A stretch of 64,000 nt of DNA from Alcaligenaceae bacterium (GTDB lineage: Bacteria; Pseudomonadota; Gammaproteobacteria; Burkholderiales; Burkholderiaceae_B). A program made the translations under genes and the position numbers. Positions 36,264 to 45,100 of the stretch are shown here, piece after piece (position 1 is the first letter of the stretch; each line of letters begins with the position of its first letter). The notes under the pieces were generated by a model. The model did no database searches. It saw nothing but the letters and a program-made list of their open reading frames with translations, and was not told the origin of the DNA. The stretch lies in contig JACCEO010000004.1 of the NCBI GenBank assembly GCA_013416485.1, positions 209,329 through 273,328 on the forward strand. The letters run 5' to 3'.

Positions 36264-36574
36264 AGTTGGCCCTTGCTAGTGTGATGCTAGCTGGCTTGAC
36301 TGTCCCCGTCATGGTGAATGCCGAAACGATAGACTTCCAAGCTATGGGTTGGGCATCGTCTTGTGTGACCTGCCACGGTGCTGCTGAACCGATTGCTGAA
36401 TCACCTATACGTAACCTGGCTAATGTGCCTGCCGATGAAATCGTTCAGAAAATGAAAGATTATGCTGCTGGCGATGTTCCTGGTTCATTGATGCAGCAAA
36501 TTGCGCGTGGCTACGATGAGGCAACGGTGGTTCGTATCGCGAATTGGTATGCACAACAAAAGGGGCAGAAATGA
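36224..36574 (+). CDS. fccA: Monoheme cytochrome c subunit of sulfide dehydrogenase
   Basis: Exported cytochrome of 116 residues. A signal peptide (hydrophobic core ALASVMLAGLTVPVM, cleavage near VNA/E, residue 34) precedes one heme site C47-VT-C50-H51. Small c-type cytochromes of this kind are the heme subunit of flavocytochrome c sulfide dehydrogenase and accept electrons from FccB in the periplasm. The start has an excellent GGAGG 8 nt upstream, located inside mobA, giving a 40-bp overlap. It overlaps fccB by 4 bp. Confidence 0.87.
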   Translation: MSGNSTKSYRSTLKLALASVMLAGLTVPVMVNAETIDFQAMGWASSCVTCHGAAEPIAESPIRNLANVPADEIVQKMKDYAAGDVPGSLMQQIARGYDEATVVRIANWYAQQKGQK

Positions 36575-37842
36575 ATCGACGTTTATTCTTAGGCTCCGTT
36601 GGGGCTATGGCTTTGGCGACTGCACCTGTCGTCAGCCGTGCGGCTGGTAAGGCAGCACCGCATGTGGTGGTCGTGGGTGGTGGCTATGGTGGTGCTACTG
36701 CTGCAAAATACTTGCGTTTGTTTAGTCAAGGCGCTATTGAAGTCACCCTGATAGAACCCAGTGCTAATTTTGTTTCTTGCCCTATGTCTAACCTAGTATT
36801 AGAAGGCCGATTCAATCTGGATGACATCACCATCAGTTACGATGAACTGCAACGTCGTCACGGTGTGCGAGTCGTACGTGATTACGCAACAGCAATAGAC
36901 CCCAGCGCGCGTACCGTATCCCTTAAAGGTGGCGACAAACTGACTTGGGATCGCTTGGTGGTTTCGCCAGGTATCGATTTCATGTGGGACAAAATCCCAG
37001 GCATGAATACCCCTGAGGCCCAGCAGAAAATTGTTAGCGCTTGGAAGGCGGGTCCCCAGACACAGATCTTGCGTGATCAACTGGTCGCTATGCCTGATGG
37101 TGGACGGTATGTTATTACTGTCCCCGAGGCTCCGTACCGTTGCCCGCCCGCTCCCTATGAGCGAGCCTGCTTGGTGGCGTCATACTTCAAAAAACACAAA
37201 CCTAAATCCAAAGTCCATATTTTTGATGCTAACGCCGATGTCACCTCGAAAGGGGCATTGTTCAAAGCGGCCTGGAATGACCTTTACCCAGGAATGATCG
37301 AATACACACCTGCCTTCAAGGCTGTTGATGTGGATGCGGCCAATAACACGGTTATCTTTGAATTAGGCGAGGAAGAAAAAGCAGATGTTCTGAACTTCGT
37401 GCCTCCTATGCGAGCTGGCGACCTTGCGGTGAATTCCGGCATGGCAACAGCCAATGGTCGTTGGTGTGAAGTCGATTTTCTGACGTTCGAATCTATCGCT
37501 GTACCTAAGGTGCACGTGCTAGGTGATGCTATACAAATTGCTCCTGGCATGCCTAAGTCTGGGCATATGGCCAACCAGCATGGAAAAACATGTGCCGCTG
37601 CGATTGCCGCCTTGTTGCTAGATAGACAAGTCAACGACACGCCTATTTATTCCAACACGTGCTTTAGCCTTGTTTCCGACGTGCTTGGTATACATGTGGC
37701 CAGCGTACATCGCTACAGTGCGGACAAGAAAACCATGGTGACGGTTGATGGTTCTGGTGGTTTGTCTATCAAGCCAACAGAAGTCGAAGGCGCAGAAGCC
37801 TTGGGTTGGTCCAAAGCCATCTGGAATAATATGTTGGCATAG
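36571..37842 (+). CDS. fccB: Flavocytochrome c sulfide dehydrogenase, flavoprotein subunit (SoxF-like)
   Basis: FAD protein of 423 residues. The N-terminus NRRLFLGSVGAMALATAP has a Tat-type twin arginine and hydrophobic core, so folded export with FAD is likely. FAD-binding VVVGGGYGGATAAKYL follows. The redox-active cysteines of the family are visible in FVSCPMSNLVLEG and in the C-terminal SNTCFSLVS. It oxidises sulfide to sulfur or polysulfide and reduces the FccA heme. ATG 36571 lies in the fccA stop (ATGA) with AGGGGCAG upstream. No other sox genes are in the window. Confidence 0.88.
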   Translation: MNRRLFLGSVGAMALATAPVVSRAAGKAAPHVVVVGGGYGGATAAKYLRLFSQGAIEVTLIEPSANFVSCPMSNLVLEGRFNLDDITISYDELQRRHGVRVVRDYATAIDPSARTVSLKGGDKLTWDRLVVSPGIDFMWDKIPGMNTPEAQQKIVSAWKAGPQTQILRDQLVAMPDGGRYVITVPEAPYRCPPAPYERACLVASYFKKHKPKSKVHIFDANADVTSKGALFKAAWNDLYPGMIEYTPAFKAVDVDAANNTVIFELGEEEKADVLNFVPPMRAGDLAVNSGMATANGRWCEVDFLTFESIAVPKVHVLGDAIQIAPGMPKSGHMANQHGKTCAAAIAALLLDRQVNDTPIYSNTCFSLVSDVLGIHVASVHRYSADKKTMVTVDGSGGLSIKPTEVEGAEALGWSKAIWNNMLA

Positions 37843-37867
37843 TAAGTGGCAATGGCCATCCATTTTG

Positions 37868-37906
37868 TTGATAGTAAAAATCAATCGAGTTGATACTTAT
37901 AATCAA
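37868..37906 (+). promoter_or_regulatory. Tandem OxyR operator upstream of ahpC
   Basis: Two copies of TTGAT-N7-ATCAA lie at 37868-37884 and 37890-37906. Their centres are exactly 22 bp apart, two DNA turns, which is the layout of a tetrameric OxyR site (four half-sites about 10 bp apart). The downstream copy ends next to the -35 box, the position expected for activation through RNA polymerase contact. Confidence 0.85.
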
Positions 37907-37907
37907 T

Positions 37908-37936
37908 TTTACAAATGGGTGGCCTCAACCTATACT
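37908..37936 (+). promoter_or_regulatory. ahpC promoter
   Basis: TTTACA (37908-37913) and TATACT (37931-37936) are separated by 17 bp, a good sigma-70 promoter. The -35 box starts 1 bp after the OxyR site. The ahpC ATG is 42 nt beyond the -10 box, preceded by AGGAGG. Confidence 0.75.
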
Positions 37937-37977
37937 GGTTACACAGTTAGATCACTAACACTTAACCAGGAGGTTCT

Positions 37978-38541
37978 ATGTCCCTTATCAACACTAAAAT
38001 CAAACCTTTTAAAGCAACTGCTTACCACAACGGTAAATTCATTGACGTTACCGAAGCCACCTTGGCTGGTAAATGGTCGGTGTTTGTTTTCTACCCCGCT
38101 GACTTCACTTTCGTGTGCCCAACAGAGCTAGAAGATTTGGCTGAAAACTACGCTGAATTCCAAAAAATGGGCGTAGAAATTTACAGCATTTCCACAGACA
38201 CACACTTCTCGCACAAAGCATGGCACGACACATCCGAAGCTATCGGTAAAGTGAACTACCCAATGCTGGCTGACCCCACACACGTGCTAGCCAACAACTT
38301 CGGCGTACTGATTGCTGAAGAAGGTATTTCTTTGCGTGGTACGTTCGTCATCAACCCTGAAGGCGAAATCAAGGTCATGGAAGTGCACGACAACGGTATC
38401 GGCCGCGACGCCAGCGAACTGCTGCGCAAAGTTAAAGCTGCACAGTACGTTGCTGCTCACCCCGGTGAAGTATGTCCTGCAAAATGGGAAGAAGGCGCTA
38501 AAACCTTGACCCCATCGCTGGATCTGGTCGGCAAAATCTAA
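37978..38541 (+). CDS. ahpC: Alkyl hydroperoxide reductase peroxiredoxin AhpC
   Basis: Typical 2-Cys peroxiredoxin of 187 residues, the E. coli AhpC length. Peroxidatic Cys47 lies in [13 protein letters not shown] and the resolving cysteine is in [10 protein letters not shown] near the C-terminus. It reduces H2O2 and organic peroxides and is re-reduced by AhpF. A perfect AGGAGG precedes the ATG and codon use is conservative (many AAC, GGT, CTG), fitting high expression. It is controlled by the adjoining tandem OxyR site. Confidence 0.98.
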   Translation: MSLINTKIKPFKATAYHNGKFIDVTEATLAGKWSVFVFYPADFTFVCPTELEDLAENYAEFQKMGVEIYSISTDTHFSHKAWHDTSEAIGKVNYPMLADPTHVLANNFGVLIAEEGISLRGTFVINPEGEIKVMEVHDNGIGRDASELLRKVKAAQYVAAHPGEVCPAKWEEGAKTLTPSLDLVGKI

Positions 38542-38578
38542 ATTTATACCAGTGGTAAACAGCTTGTTTACATAGTCT

Positions 38579-38609
38579 CCGTTTCTTGGGCTTATAGCCC
38601 AAGAAACGG
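38579..38609 (+). other. 14-bp perfect hairpin between ahpC and ahpF
   Basis: Bases 38579-38592 pair without mismatch with 38596-38609 around a TAT loop. There is no T tract after it, so it is not a normal terminator. It lies 34 nt before ahpF. It could protect the ahpC 3' end or partly block readthrough, giving more AhpC than AhpF. Confidence 0.8.
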
Positions 38610-38643
38610 GTTCCCACGAATCAAACAAAAAGGTGAATACATT

Positions 38644-40227
38644 ATGTTGGACAGCACGCTAAAAACCCAGCTCCAATCCTATATGGGCATGATCTCGCAA
38701 CCAGTAGAATTGGTAGCTTGCCTGGATGACGGGGCTAAATCCCGTGAGCTTCGTGAACTGCTGCAAGAGATCCAGCAAATGTCTGCCAAGATTACGCTAA
38801 CCGAGCGTAATGACGAACCCCATCGCAAACCTTCATTCAGCATTAACCGTCCTGACAGCGACATCGACCTACGTTTTGCCGGTATACCGCTGGGGCACGA
38901 GTTCACTTCGTTGGTGTTGGCGCTATTGCAAGTGGGTGGTCACCCCATTAAGCTGGATCAGGACGTGATTGATCAAATCCGTAACCTGGACGGCGATTAC
39001 AAATTCGAAACCTATTTTTCTTTGTCCTGCCAGAACTGCCCGGATGTGGTCCAGGCCTTGAATACTATGGCGATTATCAATCCACGTATACGTCACGTGG
39101 CCATTGATGGCGCATTGTTCCAGGATGAAGTGGATGCACGACAAATCATGTCTGTGCCTAGTGTTTACCTAAATGGTGAGGTGTTTGCCCAGGGTCGTTC
39201 CAGCGTCGAGGAAATCTTGGCGCGCCTGGACACAGGTGCAGGTGCTCGTATGGCAGAAGAACTCTCTGCCAAGGACCCCTATGACGTGTTGATTGTAGGT
39301 GGTGGTCCTGCAGGTGCCGCGGCAGCTATTTATGCTGCACGTAAAGGTATACGTACCGGTGTAGTATCACAGCGTTTTGGCGGACAGGTGCTGGATACCA
39401 TGTCAATAGAGAATTTTATTTCTGTCCCTGAAACCGACGGACCAAAGTTTGCTGCCGCCCTTGAACAACACGTCAAGGTTTACGATGTCGATATCATGAA
39501 CCTGCAAGAAGCCGATGCTTTGGTGCCAGGTAGCTTAAACGAAATCCGCTTGGCCAATGGCGGAGTGCTGAAAAGCAAAACCGTTATTTTAGCCACTGGT
39601 GCACGCTGGCGCGAAATCAATGTGCCTGGCGAACAGCAATACCGTAATGCTGGCGTGGCATACTGCCCGCACTGCGATGGCCCGTTGTTTAAAGGCAAGC
39701 ATGTTGCTGTTATTGGTGGCGGTAACTCTGGTGTGGAAGCCGCTATCGATTTGGCAGGTCTGGTTAAACACGTAACCGTGATCGAGTTTGGCGATGAATT
39801 ACGTGCCGATGAAGTCCTGCAGCGCAAGTTGCGCAGCATGGCCAACGTCACCATTATTACGTCAGCGCAAACCACGGAAATTACGGGTGACGGCAGCAAG
39901 GTCAACGGTTTAAGCTACACCGATCGCAAAACTGATCAGCAACACCATGTTGAACTGGAAGGTGTGTTTATACAAATAGGTCTGGTACCTAATACGGAAT
40001 GGCTGGAAGGTACATTGGCGTTGTCGCGTCACGGTGAAATTGAAGTCGATGCACGTGGTGCAACTTCTTTGCCTGGTGTATTTGCAGCAGGTGACGCAAC
40101 AACAGTGCCATATAAACAAATAGTGATCGCTGCAGGCGAGGGTGCCAAGGCTGCACTTAGTGCGTTTGACCATCTCATCCGCACTTCAGTCGAAGCAGAG
40201 CCTGAAGAAATGGCCGCTGTCGCTTAA
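38644..40227 (+). CDS. ahpF: Alkyl hydroperoxide reductase flavoprotein AhpF
   Basis: Protein of 527 residues. The N-terminal double thioredoxin-like domain carries [10 protein letters not shown] with C129 and C132, the same positions as E. coli AhpF. FAD binding is [18 protein letters not shown] near residue 220, the redox disulfide is [10 protein letters not shown] near 340, NAD(P) binding is [16 protein letters not shown], and the C-terminus has [14 protein letters not shown]. It passes electrons from NADH to AhpC. Same operon as ahpC, followed by a strong terminator. Confidence 0.97.
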   Translation: MLDSTLKTQLQSYMGMISQPVELVACLDDGAKSRELRELLQEIQQMSAKITLTERNDEPHRKPSFSINRPDSDIDLRFAGIPLGHEFTSLVLALLQVGGHPIKLDQDVIDQIRNLDGDYKFETYFSLSCQNCPDVVQALNTMAIINPRIRHVAIDGALFQDEVDARQIMSVPSVYLNGEVFAQGRSSVEEILARLDTGAGARMAEELSAKDPYDVLIVGGGPAGAAAAIYAARKGIRTGVVSQRFGGQVLDTMSIENFISVPETDGPKFAAALEQHVKVYDVDIMNLQEADALVPGSLNEIRLANGGVLKSKTVILATGARWREINVPGEQQYRNAGVAYCPHCDGPLFKGKHVAVIGGGNSGVEAAIDLAGLVKHVTVIEFGDELRADEVLQRKLRSMANVTIITSAQTTEITGDGSKVNGLSYTDRKTDQQHHVELEGVFIQIGLVPNTEWLEGTLALSRHGEIEVDARGATSLPGVFAAGDATTVPYKQIVIAAGEGAKAALSAFDHLIRTSVEAEPEEMAAVA

Positions 40228-40262
40228 TTTAGCTAGGCTTGGTCTCTATGGACCAAACTTTG

Positions 40263-40300
40263 AAAGCAACAACTGTTGATATGCAGTTGTTGCTTTTTTT
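40263..40300 (+). terminator. Rho-independent terminator after ahpF
   Basis: AAAGCAACAACTG (40263-40275) pairs with CAGTTGTTGCTTT (40284-40296), a 13-bp stem, followed by a T run to 40300. Confidence 0.93.
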
Positions 40301-40380
40301 ACATTCTTTGCAGGTGGCTGAACAGGCCTGGGCCGTTACAATAACTACGCACTTGCCGTTTATACAGGAGTCGTTACATT

Positions 40381-41367
40381 ATGAATACCAAAATCAGAGT
40401 TGGCATCGTTGGGTATGGAAATCTAGGGCGCGGCGTTGAATCCGCATTACGCCAGAACCCAGACATGGAGTTGGTCGGGGTATTCACCCGCCGTGAACCC
40501 GATAGTTTGGTATTGCTTAACTCTAAGGTGGCAGTGCATAAGCTGGATGACATCGTCAAGTTTCAGGATGCCATTGATGTACTAATACTATGTGGCGGTT
40601 CTAAAAGTGACCTACCCGAGCAAGGGCCAGCGTTGGCCGCTATGTTCAATACGGTAGATAGCTTTGATACTCACGCCAAAGTGCCAGAGTACTTCCATGC
40701 CGTTGATCAATCGGCGGAACCAGCAGGTAACACAGCAATTATTTCGGTAGGTTGGGATCCTGGCCTGTTTTCATTGAACCGTTTGTATGGCGAAGCCATT
40801 TTGCCTGAAGGTGCTACCTATACCTTTTGGGGCAAGGGTGTCAGTCAGGGCCACTCCGACGCCTTGCGCCGCATACCTGGCATCAAAGACGCCATACAGT
40901 ACACCTTGCCGGTACAGGATGCTATCGAACAGGTTCGTAGCGGTAGCATGCCCCAGCTAACTACCCGTCAAAAACATACTCGTCAGTGCTTTGTGGTGCT
41001 AGAAGAGGGTAGTAATGCGCAGGAAGTTCAGGAAACTATAGTCAATATGCCGGATTACTTTGCTGACTATGACACTGAAGTTAATTTCTTGACTCAAGAA
41101 CAGCTTAAGCGTGATCACGCAGGCATGCCGCATGGTGGGTTTGTAATACGTAGCGGAAAAACGGGAGCAGGCACTGATCAGGTGATCGAATATGCCCTGA
41201 AGCTCGATAGCAACCCAGAGTTCACCTCTAGTGTTTTGGTGGCATATGCTCGCGCTGCCTGGCGCTTAAATCAGCAAGGCAGTACAGGCGCTAAAACAGT
41301 TCTGGATATTGCACCAAGCATGTTGTCGCCCAAAACCGCTGCTGCCTTACGTAAAGAATTACTGTAA
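40381..41367 (+). CDS. ddh: meso-Diaminopimelate D-dehydrogenase
   Basis: NADPH-dependent enzyme of 328 residues. It converts tetrahydrodipicolinate directly to meso-diaminopimelate (or the reverse). The N-terminal Rossmann motif is VGIVGYGNLGRGVE; the family features GGSKSDLPEQGP, VDSFDTHAKVPEY, SVGWDPGLFSLNRL, FWGKGVSQGHSDALRRI and the late SNPEFTSSVLVAYARAA are all present. Monocistronic: terminators flank it at 40263 and 41387. Ddh is scattered among bacteria and is not part of the standard proteobacterial lysine route, so gain by transfer is possible, though composition looks like the surroundings. Confidence 0.93.
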   Translation: MNTKIRVGIVGYGNLGRGVESALRQNPDMELVGVFTRREPDSLVLLNSKVAVHKLDDIVKFQDAIDVLILCGGSKSDLPEQGPALAAMFNTVDSFDTHAKVPEYFHAVDQSAEPAGNTAIISVGWDPGLFSLNRLYGEAILPEGATYTFWGKGVSQGHSDALRRIPGIKDAIQYTLPVQDAIEQVRSGSMPQLTTRQKHTRQCFVVLEEGSNAQEVQETIVNMPDYFADYDTEVNFLTQEQLKRDHAGMPHGGFVIRSGKTGAGTDQVIEYALKLDSNPEFTSSVLVAYARAAWRLNQQGSTGAKTVLDIAPSMLSPKTAAALRKELL

Positions 41368-41386
41368 GTTCAGCACGGCTTATTTC

Positions 41387-41432
41387 GGGGTTTTCGCTGT
41401 ACGTATACAGGCAGCGAAGACCCCTTTGTTTT
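41387..41432 (+). terminator. Rho-independent terminator after ddh
   Basis: GGGGTTTTCGCTG (41387-41399) pairs with CAGCGAAGACCCC (41412-41424) with one G-T wobble, then TTTGTTTT. Confidence 0.85.
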
Positions 41433-41459
41433 GGCTGATCGCGATAGCGGGGTTAGAAT
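41431..41459 (+). promoter_or_regulatory. Candidate promoter of the BMP-type ABC transporter operon
   Basis: TTGGCT (41431-41436) and TAGAAT (41454-41459) are 17 bp apart. A leader of about 130 nt precedes the ATPase gene. The leader shows no riboswitch I recognise. Confidence 0.45.
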
Positions 41460-41598
41460 GGCGAGCTATCAACAAGAAGTGGGTAGTAGGCAAAGCGATA
41501 TTAGGGAAATCCCCCTCACAAGGGAGCCGCTATTTAACGGTAGAATTTTTTGTTAAGTGGCGTTGTGGTCGCTGCATAGCCGGATCTCACAAGGAATT

Positions 41599-43116
41599 AT
41601 GACGATACGCCTGGAATTAAAGCAAATAACTAAAAAATATCCCACGGTGGTTGCCAACGATAAGGTCAACTTGACTGTGATGCCGGGCGAAATTCACGCC
41701 GTTTTGGGGGAGAACGGCGCAGGTAAATCCACGCTCATGAAAATCATCTATGGCGTGAATAAGCCAGACGATGGCCAGGTTTTTTGGAATGGCAAGGAAA
41801 TCCGAGTCGCCAGTCCAGCAGCTGCTCGTCAGTTGGGTATAGGTATGGTGTTTCAGCACTTTTCCTTGTTCGATACCTTGACGGTTGCTGAAAATATTGC
41901 ACTGGGCTTGCCCAGTGATACCCGCTTGGACGAACTGGAACGTCGGATTGCAGATACCGCGAGCCAGTACGGCTTGGAATTACAGCCACAGCGTCATGTG
42001 CACACCTTGTCAGTCGGTGAGTGCCAGCGTGTGGAAATTGTTCGGGCTTTGTTGGGCAAGCCACAATTGTTAATACTGGATGAGCCCACCTCGGTACTGA
42101 CACCACAGGCAGTAGAAAAACTATTTGAAACTTTGCGTCGATTAGCCGCCGATGGCTGTAGCATTTTATATATTAGCCACAAGCTCGATGAAATTCGTGC
42201 CCTGTGCCATACCTGTACGGTGATGCGCGGGGGCAAAGTTACTGGTGTGTGCGATCCGCGCCAGGAAACCGAAGCTAGCCTGTCACGCCTTATGATAGGT
42301 TCGGAACCCCCTCGTATTACCCATCGTGATAGCGCGCCGGGTAAAACCATGCTGGAAGTGAGGCAGTTAAGTCTAGAAAAATCCCACCCCTTTGCCACGG
42401 CCTTGGAAAACATTGATTTTTCAGTACACGCGGGCGAAATTTTAGGTATCGCAGGTGTCTCTGGTAATGGCCAACAAGAATTATTAGCTGCTTTGTCGGG
42501 TGAAGATGGCCGTACTGAAGCCCAATCCATACTATTAGATGGTCAGGCTATCGGTAAGCGTTCCGTTAGTTGGCGGCGTGCTCAGGGTATTGCGTTTGTC
42601 CCCGAAGAGCGTTTAGGGCGCGGCGCTGTTCCAGAATTGACCTTAGCGCAAAACATGTTGCTTTCGCATCAAGATGGCGCTGTAGTGAAGCACGGATTTA
42701 TTCGTTTTCGGGCCATTCATGCTATGGCGGCCGACATTATCAAGCGCTTTAATGTCAAAGCGGGTGGTCCGCGCGCCGCGGCATCCAGTTTATCTGGTGG
42801 TAATTTGCAAAAATACATCATAGGTCGTGAAGTCACGCGTAATCCCAAAGTGTTATTGGTGGCTCAGCCCACCTGGGGGGTTGATGTGGGGGCTGCTGCT
42901 CAGATACGTTCTGAATTGTTGGCGCTACGTGATGCCGGTTGTGCGGTATTGCTGATTTCAGAAGAGCTGGAAGAGCTCTTTCAAATATCTGACCGGCTGA
43001 TCGTTATTGCCAAAGGCCAGGTATCGCCTTCTATCAATACCGCAGATGCCAGCCTGGACCTGATAGGGCAATGGATGAGCGGGCTCTGGTCCACCACGGA
43101 GGCCGCACATGTTTAA
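41599..43116 (+). CDS. ABC transporter ATPase, nucleoside/simple-sugar type, two ATP domains
   Basis: Protein of 505 residues with two fused ABC domains. Domain 1: Walker A GENGAGKST at 37-45, signature LSVGECQRVEI, Walker B LLILDEPTSVLTPQ. Domain 2 has degenerate Walker A (GVSGNGQQELL) and signature LSGGNLQKYIIGRE, with AQPTWGVDVG at Walker B. This asymmetry is normal in the NupO/YufO and RbsA-like families. Start ATG 41599 with AAGGAA upstream. First gene of a four-gene operon with two permeases and a BMP binding protein. Confidence 0.93.
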   Translation: MTIRLELKQITKKYPTVVANDKVNLTVMPGEIHAVLGENGAGKSTLMKIIYGVNKPDDGQVFWNGKEIRVASPAAARQLGIGMVFQHFSLFDTLTVAENIALGLPSDTRLDELERRIADTASQYGLELQPQRHVHTLSVGECQRVEIVRALLGKPQLLILDEPTSVLTPQAVEKLFETLRRLAADGCSILYISHKLDEIRALCHTCTVMRGGKVTGVCDPRQETEASLSRLMIGSEPPRITHRDSAPGKTMLEVRQLSLEKSHPFATALENIDFSVHAGEILGIAGVSGNGQQELLAALSGEDGRTEAQSILLDGQAIGKRSVSWRRAQGIAFVPEERLGRGAVPELTLAQNMLLSHQDGAVVKHGFIRFRAIHAMAADIIKRFNVKAGGPRAAASSLSGGNLQKYIIGREVTRNPKVLLVAQPTWGVDVGAAAQIRSELLALRDAGCAVLLISEELEELFQISDRLIVIAKGQVSPSINTADASLDLIGQWMSGLWSTTEAAHV

Positions 43117-44170
43117 ACTGGAACCACGCGCCCAGCCTTCCGGACTGATGTCATGGATGTCACCCCTCTTGGCCGTGGCCTTGACGATGATCTGTGGTGT
43201 TGTGTTGTTTTTGGCAGTAGGAAAAGACCCACTCGCTAGTCTGGCGGTGTTTTTTCTTGAACCCATCAAAGACCTACGTGGCTGGTCGGAAGTGGGTATC
43301 AAAATGGCCCCCTTACTGCTGATAGCCGTGGGGTTGGCGATGTGTTTTCGCGCCAATGTATTTAATATTGGTGCCGAAGGCCAGTTGGTGGTGGGTGCCA
43401 TTACTGCTGGCTCGGTAATACTGTATTTTGACAATGAAACCAACGGTGGCTTTTGGCTAATCAGTTTAGCCTTGTTAGCAGGTGCTTTAGGTGGGATGTG
43501 TTGGGCAGCAATTACCGCCTGGCTGCGTGATCGCTATAACGCAAATGAAATCCTGGTTTCCCTGATGCTGGTCTATGTGGCTGAACTGTTGCTTAGCTAT
43601 CTAGTACACGGCGCTTTAATTGATCCAGATGGTTTTGGCTTCCCGCAATCGCGCTTGTTTTCAGATGGTTTTTTGCTGCCTATTATTGTCCCTGGTACGC
43701 GTCTGCATTTGGGCATGGCGCTAGCCTTGTTGGCTGCCCTGATCGGCTGGCTGTATCTATCGCGTAGCTTCTCGGGATTCCGTTTAAGGGTAGGTGGGAT
43801 GGCGCCTTTAGCTGCCCGTTATGCCGGCTTTTCTTCGCGCCGTTCCTTGTGGGGAGCCATGTTGGTTTCGGGTGGCTTGGCAGGTATTGCCGGAGCAGGT
43901 GAAATCATGGGGCCAATAGGGCAGTTAACCCCTTCGGTATCGCCAGGTTATGGATTTGCCGCGATTATCGTTGCATTTGTGGGGCGTTTGCATCCAGTGG
44001 GTGTTATCTTTTCTAGCTTTGTGATGGCCTTGTTATATATAGGTGGTGAACTATCGCAAACTCGTCTGGGTATGCCTAGTGCCATTACTGGCATATTCCA
44101 GGGGATATTGTTGTTTGCCTTGTTGGCTTGCGATGTCCTGATTTACAACAAACTACGGTGGAGAAAATAA
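43109..44170 (+). CDS. ABC transporter permease, BMP-associated (NupP-like)
   Basis: Integral membrane protein of 353 residues with about ten helices. It contains the BPD_transp_2 features ALRFRANVFNIGAEGQ-like segment (here MCFRANVFNIGAEGQLVVG), the SRSFSGFRLRVGGMAPLAARYAG region split over the coupling loop, and GYGFAAIIVAFVGRLHPVG. It overlaps the ATPase gene by 8 bp and the next permease by 1 bp. Confidence 0.92.
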   Translation: MFKLEPRAQPSGLMSWMSPLLAVALTMICGVVLFLAVGKDPLASLAVFFLEPIKDLRGWSEVGIKMAPLLLIAVGLAMCFRANVFNIGAEGQLVVGAITAGSVILYFDNETNGGFWLISLALLAGALGGMCWAAITAWLRDRYNANEILVSLMLVYVAELLLSYLVHGALIDPDGFGFPQSRLFSDGFLLPIIVPGTRLHLGMALALLAALIGWLYLSRSFSGFRLRVGGMAPLAARYAGFSSRRSLWGAMLVSGGLAGIAGAGEIMGPIGQLTPSVSPGYGFAAIIVAFVGRLHPVGVIFSSFVMALLYIGGELSQTRLGMPSAITGIFQGILLFALLACDVLIYNKLRWRK

Positions 44171-45087
44171 TGGATGCTATAGCTCCTTTGGTGGCCTCCG
44201 CCATAGTGGCGGGTACGCCCTTAATGTTGGCAGCATTGGGACTGTTAATCAATGAACGTTCAGGTGTCATCAACCTGGGTTCGGAAGGCATGATGCTGGT
44301 GGCGGCTGTGGTGGGTTTCGCAGTCACCATTCATACCGGTACTTCGGGCTGGGGCTTTGTTGCTGGCGCCGCAGCTGGTATGGTGTTGGCAGGTTTTTTT
44401 GCTTGGCTAACTGTATGGTTGGGTGCCAATCAGGTGGCGACTGGGCTTGCCTTGTCACTGTTTGGTGCAGGGGCCTCTGCTTATCTGGGTATAGATTACG
44501 TAGGGAATAGCTTACAAGCTAGTCAGTACGGAATTCCTATACTGCAGGATATTCCTGTTATAGGACCTGCGTTGTTTCAGCATCATCCTATGGTGTATTT
44601 TTCCTTGCTGTTGTGCGGCGCTATTGTTTGGTTTTTGCATCGCTCGCGTGCAGGTCTAATATTGCGTGCCGTAGGTGAGTCACCAGTGTCGGCGCACTCC
44701 TTGGGGTATAGCGTGCGTCGCATACGCTTAAGTGCGTTGTTGTTTGGTGGTGCCTGCTGCGGACTGGCGGGTGCCTTTATGTCGCTGGTCTACACACCTA
44801 TGTGGGTAGAAGGGATGGTGGCCGGGCGTGGCTGGATTGCGCTAGCCCTAACCACGTTTGCAACCTGGCGCCCAGTACGTGTGCTGATCGGTGCATATTT
44901 GTTTGGTGGCATCACAATTCTTACTTATCATATGCAAGCCAGGGGCGTACCGATTGCGTCCCAGTTGCTGTCCATGCTGCCGTATCTGGCAACCATACTG
45001 GTGTTGGTTCTTATTTCCCGTAATGCAAACTGGATCAGGCTTAATATGCCAGCCTCACTGGGTAAAAACTTCAATCCAAACTCTTAA
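44170..45087 (+). CDS. ABC transporter permease, BMP-associated (NupQ-like)
   Basis: Permease of 305 residues with about eight helices. Family segments: [20 protein letters not shown] near the N-terminus, [22 protein letters not shown] (coupling loop) and the late [20 protein letters not shown] 44170 overlaps the previous stop by one base, with GGAG at 44158-44161; longer starts lie within the preceding gene. It pairs with the 43109 product to form the channel. Confidence 0.92.
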   Translation: MDAIAPLVASAIVAGTPLMLAALGLLINERSGVINLGSEGMMLVAAVVGFAVTIHTGTSGWGFVAGAAAGMVLAGFFAWLTVWLGANQVATGLALSLFGAGASAYLGIDYVGNSLQASQYGIPILQDIPVIGPALFQHHPMVYFSLLLCGAIVWFLHRSRAGLILRAVGESPVSAHSLGYSVRRIRLSALLFGGACCGLAGAFMSLVYTPMWVEGMVAGRGWIALALTTFATWRPVRVLIGAYLFGGITILTYHMQARGVPIASQLLSMLPYLATILVLVLISRNANWIRLNMPASLGKNFNPNS

Positions 45088-45100
45088 GGATTATTTCACT

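Noticed and set aside
41460..41598. Purine riboswitch in front of the nucleoside-type ABC operon
   Set aside because: I looked for the three-way junction of purine riboswitches and could not find its conserved loops.
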